A stretch of 64,000 nt of DNA from Rhabditoides inermis. Lineage: Eukaryota; Nematoda; Chromadorea; Rhabditida; Rhabditidae. Location: assembly GCA_963966185.1 (NCBI GenBank), contig CAWZYM010000242.1, positions 1,022,001-1,086,000 of the forward strand, given 5' to 3'. The position numbers and the translations under genes were made by a program. The notes under the pieces were generated by a model. It ran no database searches. It was not told where the DNA came from and saw only the letters and a list, made by a program, of their open reading frames with translations. Positions 48,856-60,917 of this stretch are shown one piece after another; positions within the stretch are counted from its first letter, which is position 1, and each line of letters begins with the position of its first letter.

Positions 48856-50538
48856 TCAGAGCAGAGCGGGGTCATAAGTGAGAATCTCCCCTCCGAACAG
48901 CAGATCAATATCCGCCAGTACAGAGCGCCACATCGAGTCGATGAGCTGGCGAGAAGAGTGCCCGCCCACCGACGAAGACAGCACACCGAGCGAGAGAGCC
49001 TGCAGGGCAGAGAGGGTTAGAGAGGCGGACGGGTCACTTCACCTTCTCGGCGACGAGCAGATGGATGTAGGCGTACTGCCAGTGGTTCATGACGGCGCGC
49101 GCCCGCCGCTCCCGCACCTGCTCCACCATCGACTGAAATGGCCAATGACCGCCGCGGTCGCAACGACACGGAGTGATCGAGTGGCCCGTCTGCCACCGCA
49201 CTCCCTCGCCACCTTGATGTTGACTGTGCCGTCTCGCATCTGTCGCAGAGCCGCGTCCGCCGCGATCACCACCCCAGTCCGGCCCAGACCCGCGTGACAG
49301 TGCACCAGCAGGGGCGACGAACCCACCAGCTCCTGCAACCGACACTGTACGGCGTACGGTAGTGTACTGTATACCTTGTTGAGCAGGTCGACGAGTTGCA
49401 TGCCTGCGTGTGCGTGGGTGCCAGTGCGCGGCCACGGAATCGGCACGCGCCCGTCCGGCCATCGGTAGTAACACACGTGCGTCACCTACAGTAATCCGAA
49501 TTCGATATACCGTAACCCGGAAGAGTACAGTACCTCTCGCGGTGGGACGGGTCCGAGAATAGGGTTGCAGTACTGGACGAGCATGCGAGTCACCCGATAC
49601 ACCATGTCATCACACGACAGAGCCTGTGCCGTCGTAGACGCCTAAATTACTGTAGCTACAGTAGGCTACAGTATTCCGTACTCACCTTCATCTTGGAAGC
49701 GATGCACGTGATCTTGAACGGCATGAACGTGAGCGTCTCGCCCGGAACCACCGGCCAGTACTGAACGGTATACGGTAGGTACAGTACCCCCGCACCTAGC
49801 ACCTGAATGGTCTCGCGCGTCTTGTCATAGGCGGTGGGATATAGTCGCTCCTCGTAGGGGAAGTTGACGGAGAGAACCCTGTCGATCTTCTCCTGCCAGA
49901 TGAGGGCCCAGAAGTCGAAGACGGACTGTCGGGTCGGCCCCTCGCACGCCACATACTCGCACCCGTTGATCGGCCCGATACGCTGCGCATTGATCTGCAA
50001 CGACAGGATAGGGTCACCAATCAGCTGACAGAGAAAGCTAGAGGCTGACAAATCTCTCTGTTCGTTGAGTGCACATGGCGTTCTCCCATCCCCACCCTGA
50101 GCTGTCTGTCGGTGCCGCCTCCCTGCGGGGTGTTGATGAACATGTTGCTCTTGGCACTCGCCGCCCACGCATTCGACCCCCCGTCCAGGTGCTCGAACTC
50201 GTCCCTCAACGCCGCGTACGCGTGCTCCAGCGAGAAGCGCGTCAGGAACCACCGGTCCAGCTGATAGGTATACGATAGAGTACAGTATAGCTGCCGGCCC
50301 CACCTTGAGGTCGAGGTTGGCGCTGCGCTTTCCTTTGACGCGGGGCGCCCTCTTGCGGTTCAGCTCGTTCTCCTTCTCCCGAACACACGCGATCAGTCGA
50401 TTCTCGTGGAAGCCGGTTCTGCAAGGGAGGAAGTGAGAGGGAGAGAGAGAGGGAGAGGGAGAGAGAGGGGGGAGGAGAAGGGAAGGAGGAGACGTACTTT
50501 GCCAGTTTTCGGGGTGGCATCACCGACAGTTCTGGCAT
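48856..50538 (-). CDS. classical protein tyrosine phosphatase 2
   Basis: Ten exons in consistent phase from ATG 50538 (MPELSVMPPRKLAK) to stop 48856: 50498-50538, 50304-50418, 50096-50270, 49803-49994, 49686-49760, 49534-49641, 49375-49485, 49213-49332, 49043-49132, 48856-48999. Features in order: basic segment NRKRAPRVKGKRSANLDLK; INAQRIGPINGCEYVACEGP, which replaces the usual DYINAN...Q-GP loop; FWALIWQEKIDRV; WPD loop YYRWPDGRVPIPWP; P-loop HCHAGLGRTG with catalytic Cys and Arg; Q-loop exon NHWQYAYIHLLVAEK. Residues for catalysis are intact. The GP-T-QSVFDFW segment matches the worm PTP consensus. It is not a close copy of the PTP at 22-24 kb. Helitron-like copy 3 starts 250 bases upstream. 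Confidence 0.92.
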
Positions 50539-50787
50539 GGTTGGAGACAACTGCCCAAGGGCAAGCGAGGACTGTCGACTGGCGGGAAGGAAGGCAGCCA
50601 GCGACGCGGCGACACAACAACGGAAGGCAGACATGCTAATCGCACATGTCTTGGATAATGCATCCTTAGGACACGTCATGCTAGGTAGCGTGTCACGTAG
50701 ACCAACTGTAGCTTTGCACCGAACCGTTGTCCAGTGTTGGAGCAGTAGGAGTATCTTATGGAATTTCAACCATCATAAAGAAGCATT

Positions 50788-51235
50788 AGGGGCGGCGCGC
50801 AGCGGCGCCCGTTTGTTTTGAGTTGGGAGGCGCGCAACACACTACTCCCAAGGCACACATTATTTCTCTATTCTAACACAATATACTTAATTAGTGTGCG
50901 TTATTTGTTAGAATATCACTTTGTAAGATCTATGAGTATGATTCGTGAAACCAATATCGGTTGCGGCATCAAAAATCGCCCTTTTTCGCTCTTGCCCGCT
51001 TTGCCACTAAACATGTTTACGACGACGACGACGAACGACGACGGTGTGCATCACGTAAGCTCCGCCCACTGCACTTTGCGCTCATTGGTCGCTCGGCTCT
51101 CTCGCGTGCGCACTCTGATTGGCCGAGCGCATGCCCCGCTCTTCGTTCACCCACTCTCGTATCGGCTCGCCGTCCAGACCACCGTCCCAGATTTGGCGCG
51201 AAAACTGTGAGGGGTGGTGCGAACGGAGTGAGTGG

Positions 51236-51320
<85 letters not shown>

Positions 51321-51607
51321 GCGAAATAGCGCGTGTCAATGAGAGCTTTGGCAGGCGCGCGAGCGATTCGACCAAGCAGTGCGTTTACATATTCTGAATA
51401 CTTTTTCTAAAGTTCCGAATATGTGTACATAACATGTTTGGCACATCAATCTGAAAAAAAATTCTATGAAATTTGAGAAAAAAAATACATCCATTCTTTT
51501 TCGAGAAGTACACGAGTAAAGAGGAGTGGTTTGTTTTGATCTAATTCAACAAAAGCACATGCATAAAATATCTTCGCAGCTGACTAAAATTTCAAAACAA
51601 ACCTGCT
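50788..51607 (-). mobile_element. Helitron-like element, copy 3, diverged or truncated
   Basis: On minus it ends at 50788 in a GC-rich hairpin whose core CGCTGCGCG equals that of copies 1 and 2, followed by CCTAAT. It has the same internal order: unique part, (GA)n (51238-51316), then one foldback arm at about 51494-51607 sharing AACAAAAGCACATGCATAAAA and ACAAACCTGC. The second arm is not recognisable, so the 5' end may be lost. Confidence 0.55.
51238..51316 (+). repeat. (GA)n microsatellite
   Basis: Nearly perfect GA run of about 79 bases inside Helitron-like copy 3. Confidence 0.95.
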
Positions 51608-51996
51608 CTTTCGATCTTTCGATGATTCAAAACTCTAATTGTTTTCTTGTTAGCATGTTGAGTTCAGGTTTTTAGATGGTTTAGGAAAAGAGTGAAAACA
51701 AGGTTTCCGTCAAAGTTTTGCGATGATCTCGCGTCTCTACTTGACACCGTGATCCGTGATGCATATTTTTTGTTCAAAATACAGTTGCACTTAGATCAGC
51801 ATCAAATAGCGAGGCGACAAGCCGTTCTCGTCATGAAGGCGGTTTTTGAGGGTGCGCGATTCGGCTAGAGCGGACTGGTCCGGAGATGGTTATCGAACAT
51901 CACACAATACCCATCCCGGCATCTCACAGACGGAGTGAGAGAGACACTCTCGCCCATCACCCTTCGCCCTTCGTCTGCCCGCTCTCACTTTCGAAG

Positions 51997-53606
51997 ATGC
52001 ATCCGATCGATCCGTGGATTGTCTATGCCATTGTGGCAGTCGTCCTCTGTAATCGATGGATGACGGTGAGTGAATGCCCCTTGTTTGTTTACTCATGTCT
52101 GTTTCAGGCGAAAGAGTCTCTGACGATGGGAAGGCAAGTAGAGGAGGCGACTTTGCTTGCCAATCATTCACTACTTTATACCGAAGGTGAATTAAAGTAT
52201 TGGTTCTGTGAAATTCTTCTATCTTACTGCAGGTCTTCGTATGTTAGTTTCGAAATATGTTTATGTATTGCTGTGTCATACTACAGGCCCTTCGGTGCAC
52301 CGCATTCGGTCGTTGTTCCCGACAGAATCCGTAGTGCCCGCTCAGCACAACTATTGGCCAGTGTATGCGGTGAGAAAACGACACATTCCCTTTCTTTCTT
52401 CGAACTTTGGCTTTGGATATTATAAGGACGAGTGGACAGGGGATGTGTGTTGCAGACGGTGCCGGCTCTTCGGCTGGCGTCGTGTCAGATTCCCAAGAAC
52501 ATGTCGACCCTTCTGGCTGCCATTGTGTGTGTGCTGTGGCAGGGAGGCGGAGGGGATGGCAGACTGGCCGACCAGCGACACGAAAACAAGTGGGTGTCTG
52601 GCAGTGATGTGACGGAGTCGTGGTGCATCCTTGCAGGACATGTGGCACGGCGAACGAGGTGTACCGGGTGGACCAGCTGCTGCGCATGAACACCGAGGTC
52701 ACACTTACTTATATATTTAATTGTTAAACACGGGCCAGCAAATTGATTAGCGAGCGAGAAAGGTGTCAAAGTTGGCAGAGCTTCCGTACTAGAGATATAG
52801 AGAGTATATCCATTCATATTCAGGTGTTTGTGTTGGCGCGCGACCCTGTGGAGCGGTTCGTGTCGTCCTACATATACATGTGCATGTGAGTCGACGGAAG
52901 GAGGGGAAACATTTCATTTTGATACCCACCTGATTCCAGAAAGGGACGTGACTGCTATGGCTGCGACGACGACATGGAGTGTGTGTTGAGGTGGATCGAC
53001 ATTTAAGTAGTGAACACATATCACACATTCAGGAATTTGCACAACGAGACTATGGAGTTCGCAAATGGATCGCCGATTCAGAACACGCGACTCTGGCACA
53101 TCGGACCACAAAACTGGTGAGTTGACACAATTGCTTGCATCATTTCATGACGTATTTCAGGCACTGCGAGATGTCGGGCGGTCGGCAGTCTGCCTACCGT
53201 ATCATCCACTATTCACCTAACAGACCGAGTGACCTCGCGGAGGAGCTCAATCAGCTGATGAAGTGAGAGGAGGGAGATGAATGGAGAGATAACGGTTGTG
53301 GTAGTTGTTCAGTATAGTGTTCCGTAGAAAAGGTATTCTTCCAGAGACCACTCGGTGCCGTTTGCAACTCGGAATATGCTGATCGGTCAGCTGCGCCACA
53401 AGACAGTCCACGCTGCGGATGGTGCGTGTCCTCTCTCAACCACTCCCCCTCTCCCTCTCCCCATTCCGTCCCTTGCAGACTCCCTGCGCGCCTCCATCCA
53501 CCGCCGTCTGGACGAGGACGTCAACCTCCGCCGTCTCCTCGTCTCCATATTCTTCTATGACTTCATCTACTTCGAGTATCCTTTCCCGGATCTTGGAATA
53601 GAGTAA
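51997..53606 (+). CDS. type II membrane sulfotransferase (Sulfotransfer_2, nematode type)
   Basis: ATG 51997 (MHPIDPWIVYAIVAVVLCN: short cytosolic end then a signal anchor), stop 53604-53606; about ten exons in consistent phase. The 5'-phosphosulfate-binding loop is CQIPKNMSTLLAAIVC (about 52475-52530). The 3'-phosphate-binding segment is VFVLARDPVERFVSSYIYM (about 52824-52880). A Cys-rich stretch CYGCDDDMECVLR, then LHNETMEF, WHIGPQNWHC and SVPFATRNMLIGQLR match the usual C-terminal order of worm Golgi sulfotransferases. It would transfer sulfate from PAPS to a glycan or other acceptor in the Golgi lumen; the acceptor is unknown. N-glycosylation sites NHS and NET are visible. AATAAA follows the stop by about 40 bases. 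The short exon around 52187-52287 is not fully settled. Confidence 0.9.
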
Positions 53607-56600
53607 CGACATTGCAATTACAGTTCCTTGCGGGTACAACTTAAATTAATAAATATTTCACTTATGACGATTGGGATAACGGGTGGAAACGGATGATTCG
53701 AAAGATGCGTGTGGATTATGATGGATATATCCCGCGCTCAGTGGTTTTATGCCCCTCCCTTTATCCCCCGGGGTGGTCCGACGATGACCCTGGAAGGAGA
53801 GAGTGAGGCGAGAGAGTGCGGGAAACGTGGAGATCCAGAGAAGGAGAGCGGTGATAAATCGTGTTTTGACACGTTCCGTGACATGGCCGTGATCGGACTA
53901 TTATATCCCAGGAATACAGAATGCTCGTTTTTGAATTTTTAGGAGGTGTATTCTTTTTACTATTGTTCACAATTACCCTATCGGTGTCTCGCTCTCGCAG
54001 TCTGATTATGATGGGGTCACTCTCCCTGGGGGACCTCATTCATTCATTACCCCCGCCCCCGCTTCCTCCGCCAAAAGCCGCGCACTCTAATAGCATTATG
54101 CGCATTAGCATGCACAGAGAGAGAGAGAGAGATGGAGGAAATTGGAACCCGGGTGGTCCGCAAGCTCGGACCGACACACGGATCGGGTGACCGCACCATA
54201 TTCCTTCATAGATATTCAAATTTGACGTTCTGTAATGATAGCTTGAATTGGTACTGGTGGTTGCGCAGCCCACTGCCTTGGATCGATCGATGGAGTTGGC
54301 TTATTCTGGTGTGGGATGTACTCGTCTGTTTGAGCAGCGTCGCGCTTTTTGCGCCTCTCCTCCTGTGTTTGACATCATGTTGCGTGCTCATTCTCTCTCT
54401 CAAACGCCAAGTCACTTCTCAATCTATTAGCTATTGAAAGCTATTGCTAGGTGTTTGAATGTTAATTTGCGTGATTCGAAGGCGACAGACGGCGCGGTCA
54501 CATCATGTGGAATGAATTATGGCGAGTTGGGAGAGGGCAGAGAGGGCGGCGGCGGGCCCGTTCCGACCCACTCGCTTCTTCCACCGCTGATTTATCTGTC
54601 CTCCCGTGTGGTCGCCTCCTTCCTTGATCCTTGTCATCCTATACCCTTCCAGTGCACTTTTGACCCCTGTCTGCGCCTCTCTGTATCCCACGATCCCTCG
54701 CCGCTCTCTGCCCTCTCGAACATCAAACAGTGCTTCTGTTGGGGGCCGGTCTGGCGGGCGGGCGGCGGTATTTGCGTGCTATTAGCATACGCGCATACCT
54801 CATCAGAGGCCTGCTTTGGTCACAGGGGATGAGTACACAAACAGTGCACTCGAGAGGCCGCTTCTGCTGTGTTGCGTTCCCCACCTGATTTGGACATGTC
54901 CTCTTCACTATGTATATTTGTGTTGCTGTCAGTTGGCGTGATAAGATCATTGTTTATTGGTTCAGATGTCTCACCCCTCGCATCCGGTGCAGATGTCTTT
55001 TCGGTGTGATCAGCTGCCACCGAGGGTCATTCTATCTATCTACCCATTGTTTCATAATTCTGCAAACATTATGTTCATGATCGATTTTTTTGTTTCTTCC
55101 TTCGAGAACACTCTGGCTTCCTTTCTTGCCACAAAGGCTCTTGAGTGCGCGGTTCTCTGTCCCCTGTCGGGTAATGATGATCGAATTATTCCGAGAGTGC
55201 CTCTCTCGGTCCATTCCTTTCTCCCTCGCACCGCTTCTGGATAGCTCTCATTATCTGACCGGCGAGTTCAATCCAGGGTCAGCTTCCCAATTCGGAGCTA
55301 TTTGCCGGATTATGTGTGATTAATCCATCACTTGGGTGGCTATCCGGGCAATCTCTCTCGCAGTAATTCATCATTTCTCCGAGGCCACAATGTCCTGGGG
55401 ACAATGGTCGGCGATCGCGCAACCAACCTGCCGCCAGCTGCCAGAGAAAGCGAGAGAAAAGAGCCACGCCGACTGTAATTGCTTCCTCCAACACACACAC
55501 CACACCATCGAGAAGCCATTAGAAGCAAGGATCGACTGTCAGATTTGAAATAATACGTTATTATTGCTAATTACGCGCTCTCAAGTATCAAAAGGGGCTA
55601 AGAAGTACCCTCGCGTAGTTCGGGTGTTGCGCGCGAAAAGTGTCAGCGCGCGGGAAATTTGGGAGTAAACAATTCTGTTTATTTTTTTTTTATTTTTGAA
55701 AAATTTATTTTCTTTCGAAGCATATGGAAGTCAATGATATAATAATCATTCATGATATTACTGTCTCATTTCATAGTCTCTATGCGCTTTCACGCTTGTT
55801 TTGACTTTGTTTGCATCCAAAAAAAGAATCTTCGCAAGTTTCCGAACGGACGGTCGTCTCGTTCTCTTCTCTTTGCTGTTTATGTTATCTTGCTTGCCTG
55901 ATTTTGTGGTTGTTCGTCTCTGGAGCAGCAGTTCTATTTCCATTGTGTCCTTATTTTGATGCAGTCGGCGGTTTGTCTCTTTTTGTCTTCTCGAAGGACA
56001 CAGGCGGCGTCGGCAGTGATAAATGCCGTCGCGCCGTTCCTCCTTTCCCTCTTATTTGTTTTACCCGTCCAATCGTTGCCATGTACAGTGTTTGTATGTG
56101 TTTGCTCGCAGTGAGGCACCGTGAGTGAGCCACTCGCAGTGACCCTCATCCTAGTGAGTGCAGAGTGCATATCTCGCGCGTGCCTCACTATGCATGTGCT
56201 TATCCAGAGCGCGAAATGCGCTTGTGTGCGGATTTCGGAGTGTCTCTTGTGAGAGTGTGTGTATGGAAGTTTGATTCGGGTGCGGCGTCGTCTCTTATAG
56301 AGGGGGTGAATCCGAGTATTGGCCGCTGCTGGGTCGCTCTCCCAAAAATGTGTCGCGACACGCGGCCCCCGATAACTAGCACTTCCTCCGCTCATATTTC
56401 CCCTATCGTCCCAAGTACATCGATCTTCGACTTTACTTTTTATGATGTCCTCTCGTTTCCTCGCATGTATTCAATTGGCTTGACGTTTATTCACACGCCC
56501 TTTTCTGATGATTCACCGCGACCATTGTTCTGTTGAAATATTCAGCACACGGGGATCCGTTCCCAGCCGAATTTCGCCTCGTTACGCTCGTTTTCTCATT

Positions 56601-59600
56601 CTCCTCTCTTCTCGCAAGGTCTTTTTTGAGATCACGCTTGGTGCATTGTTGATGCAGTTACGAGGTTCGCAGCGGGAGCGGGGCGTTGTGTTGTTGCGAT
56701 GTCAAGTGGGGATGATCTGTTCTTCTCCTCTCGCTCTCGCTGGCTGCCGCATCCTGCGTCCTGCCACTTGTGAGCCCGCGAGTCTCCTCTCGTTCTTGTC
56801 GCTATGTCAACGTTTCGAGAGGACGACAGTCCTTATTTATCTTGAGAGTTGAGAGAGAGAGATAAAGAGTATAGCGAGATAGAGAGCTTTTGTGACTGTC
56901 TGTTATGTATAGTATGGAGCAACTATCCACTTTATCGACTCAGCTATTGGCTATTCCATTCCCATTGCCTTATTGCATTGCACTCGAAACTATATTATTG
57001 TTTCGCTATTCGATCTAATGCTATTCAATCGACGATCTTTTCGATGGTTCACTGGTATCGCGACGACGCACGACGAGTGTTCAAATCCTTGGGTTCCAAT
57101 GCTCGGTCTTTCAATCTCGTCGGCTGTTGCGCTATCTATGAGGAGGCTCATGCAAATGGCGCTATGAATTGTGCGGGCGTAGATGGCTATCTACCGTCTC
57201 GATTCCTTGGAGACGCAGCCCCCGCCACTCGCTTTGTCTTGTCAATTATTGCTCGGCTCGCCTGCCCTCATTCGACCCGGCAACTATCTCGAGGTGTATT
57301 TTCCACTCTTCTCATCTGCTCAGATATGGATGGTATTTGACATGGTCTCACTCGGTGCCATCGATTCTCCTATCTGAGAGAGTGGGAGAAGGGCACGGCG
57401 ACTTCCGGCCGTCGACCCCGTTGATTCACACAGTTTCTCTCCACCAGTCTTCTGGTCATTGCGCCCACTGCCCTTTGCCTCTCGTGGAAGGGTGCATGGG
57501 AGTAATGAATGCCTGTTGCTCGTGTCGTTACGAGCTCGCCGTGTCAATGGCGCGTGCGCGTGAGCATTCGGTGTGTCATGGCAGTAATGAATTGGTGTTG
57601 GTTGCCGTTGGCCTCATTCGATTTGCCTCGGCTGCTTACCGCGTGTCTGTCGTGTCTGTGTCTCTTGCACTTTATGACCGTGCAGCCCTTTATGATTGCG
57701 CAGGTGTTCGAAGCCAGCCGTCCCCGTTTTTTTTTGCCGCTTCTGTCGACTTGTGGCGAATGGTTTTATGGGGAGGGTGATGTGTGGAGAGAGGAGCGAA
57801 TTCACCATCTTGCCTGCTACTCTGGCTCAAAAGCTCATTTCTTGCGCCCACTTCTTCTCATCTCTCATCGCCCTCTAATATCGTTGTGGCTGCGAGTTTT
57901 TCCTCATTTCCCACTCGCTTTTTGTGTGCGTCTTTACCTCCCCGAGGAGCCAGCGGGGGCCGGCTCATTTGATGTCGATCTGCCCATTTCATCCCTCCCC
58001 CCCTCTCTTCCACCCTCCTTCCCACACCACCTCGTTCCGCTAAAACCTGCCATTTTGTCCTTCACTGTTTTTTTGTGTTTGAGGTTTGCCGGGAGAGCCT
58101 CTCCTCTTGCTCTCCTGCCCCTCGAAAGGCTATCCCATTTCACTTTGCTGATCCTCGAGTGAAATATTTATTGAATGTGTGTATGCCATGCAGTGACGTC
58201 GTGTTATGAGTGAGTGATTATGGATGTTGATTCGGTTATGCGATGGAAGAGGGTGCTTGATTGGGCGAGAGAGAATGCGAGGGTGCGCGACCCTTCCACT
58301 CTCTATCTCTACTCTACTCTCCAGTCTCTCCCCCGTCATCTTCCCCTCACTTTCCGCTGCTTTTGCATTTCTCTCTGCTTGCCGCCCACATTGATTGTCC
58401 TCTTATGGGTGGTCGCATAAGTCGGATACTGGGCGAATATGTGAGTGAGTAGAGAGTGAATATAACTCGGGTACTCTCCGTCTCCGTCTTTCTCACTCTC
58501 TCTCTCTCTCTCTCTCTCTTCAATTGCCGCATCGCCCTCCAGCCAAGTGTATTCTATTCATGAACGCGGTTCTTTTCGGATTCCTATCCCGACAAAAGCC
58601 ATTATTTTGACTAGGTGGCTAGGTGCCGCGACAATTCTCTGCTACTCCGAATTCTGAAATGTGGCTTAAGATTATGAGCAAAAACCATTTCGCCATTCGC
58701 AATGAGAAAATTCATTTTGCAATTACAGTGAGTTATTCAGAGGCTATTTTAGTGTGTTCACTCATTTATTCGCTATTTGGCTCACCACTCACCTCATTGT
58801 GAATTGCGTCTCTTTTTTTCGCGTTATAGTTCATTGTTCTGCCCTCTTCATTTTAACCGGTGAGAGAAGACTGCTTATTGTTGTCTTCTCAAACTGCCTT
58901 TCGCCACTCTTCCCTTTTCTCTATTATTATACTCTTTAATCGGATTTACTCAATGACCGGTTCTTATGATGTCTCTCTATCTCGTCGCAGACTGCCTCGC
59001 TCTCTCGCACCTTGCTACTTTCTCCTCCCACATAAGAAGATGAGGATTGAAGAGATTTGCTCCCTCTACTCACTATTCTCCTGACGCTGCTTGTATATGT
59101 GAACTGAAACCTATACTGCGCGTCCGCCGGTAATCCTTGGAATAGAATAGCTGCGATCTCGGGTTGTGGCTGGCTGGTTGGATTCCTGCGGGTAGCATCA
59201 TATGACCGGGTAATCCGGATGCAAGCAGAGATCCGAGATCAGATGGTGATTTGTTTGCATTTGCATGCCGCGGCGAGAGTGGTCAGTGTAAGAGGAGTGA
59301 GGAGGAGGAGAGGATGGTCCATGGTCCTCTCCTCTGCCCTGCTCTCATCGTCTCGTGTTGCATGTGGGATGCTATCGCCATATCGTCCCTCCTGCCCCTT
59401 CGTCTTCCATTCACTGCATTATCATGTGTCTCCCCTCTATCCGTCCAGCGTGCCTTCTGTCGCGTCTCTCGCACGTATTATGTTCCCATTGTTTCTCTCT
59501 CGCTCTCCTCTCCGTTCCCCTCCGGCCGTCGCTTCTGCTGGCAACTGGTTGATGCTATGTGATTTGATGATACTGATAACTTTATCATGATAGGAATGCA

Positions 59601-60917
59601 ATGTTGCGAGCTCGATCGTCGATGGGATTCTCTTCCAGCTGTGGGGGTGAAGGCATTCGGAAGTGTCTCGTTGTCGTTGTCATATTATGGACGAGTCCCT
59701 AGGGCACGTGCCTGTGTAGTATGTGAATGCAATCGGTCCAGAGACGAGAGGACGCGACACATGTTGCTCCTTTTGGATAGCCGCAATCCGCCACTGTCTC
59801 GTCATTTCCAAATTTCCATGACTCATGCGACATGGTTTGGTTGACTGTTGCATCCCGATCGCACTCCCTCCTCCCCCTCTCCCCCTCTCTCTCCGTTCCG
59901 TCTGCTTTTGTTCGCTTCACTCGGTTTGTGTTTGTCGTTTTGTCTCTTCTCAAGTGAGAGGTGGTGGGGGAAGCGCAGTAGGGGAATGTGTGAGTGAGAG
60001 AGGTCGCATCTCTCTTTCTTCGCACTCTCTCCTCTCACCCCATTTCGGTTTCCCGCCAACTCGCGCGGTCACTGTTCTCAATCGGGGCATCGCTTTGCCT
60101 TGTGTGTAGTGTGACAGTGAAATATCCGCTGTCGGCGACACTGCTTGGATGTTTTGACTATCGCAGGTGTTCTTGCCCCATTGAGCCATGTTATTTGGAA
60201 TGTTTGTGTGAGTGATGGCTGTCCGGGCCGTCCCTTCTTCTCCCCTTCCTCTTTCCTTCTGTCTTTGTCCTCGCATGATTCATAGGCGGGTGTGTGTTGC
60301 AATGTGTGCCGCGCACTCTGACCGCTTCTTTTCTCGCCCACTTCATTTTGCATTCCGCGTGATACAATCATGGCTATTGTATTATGGATGGATGGGCGTG
60401 TGATTTGTCAGCAGTGAGTCAGCGTGGTTTGACATTGTCTCACTGTTCGTCAGTTTGCTACTGCCCTGCCTGGTCAGCTAGCCCCGCCCCCTTGCGAGGT
60501 TCGCCCTCGCGTGAGTGTGGGGAGAGAGGGATTGTTTCATGTTTCATCATGGCTCTCCCCTCACCAATTGCACTCAAATGCCAGCTATATGTATTCATTC
60601 GCTATGTTTTGTTTTCTCTGATCCGATTTGAGACTGTAATACAACATATCGATTCGGGTGGGCGATTGTAGATGAGAAGTGAACGCACGCTGCACCGATT
60701 AGCCTAGCACTTTTGACCGATTGGTTTCTTTTCCCTTTTCACGCCTTGCCTTGATAGGATAATCACAAATCGCGCTGTTGATTGTATTGATTCGCTCACG
60801 TCATTTGTATGTTCGTGTCCTGCTCATACAATATTAGTTCCCTTATAGTGCGCGTTCTTTTTTGAAATGTCTGTGATGTGTATTTTCAACATAATCAGTG
60901 TTGTTGCAGTTGCTCGT
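53607..60917. other. 7.3 kb gene-free, repeat-poor region
   Basis: Beyond the sulfotransferase polyadenylation signal I find no exon chain with phase-consistent splice sites. The plus strand is pyrimidine-rich (TCTC, CCTC, TTCG) and hence stop-poor, which gives long open frames such as 57169-57780 and 57509-58162 without domain content. There are no MITEs and only short CT runs (58495-58520). A TTGTTGCAG acceptor at 60901-60909 just before the next gene suggests an upstream non-coding exon or trans-splicing. Likely 5' regulatory or first-intron sequence of the adhesion gene. Confidence 0.55.

Noticed and set aside
57169..58162. Overlapping 203 and 217 codon plus-strand frames
   Set aside because: Sequence is pyrimidine-rich and stop-poor; translations have no domain, poor codon character and no matching splice partners.
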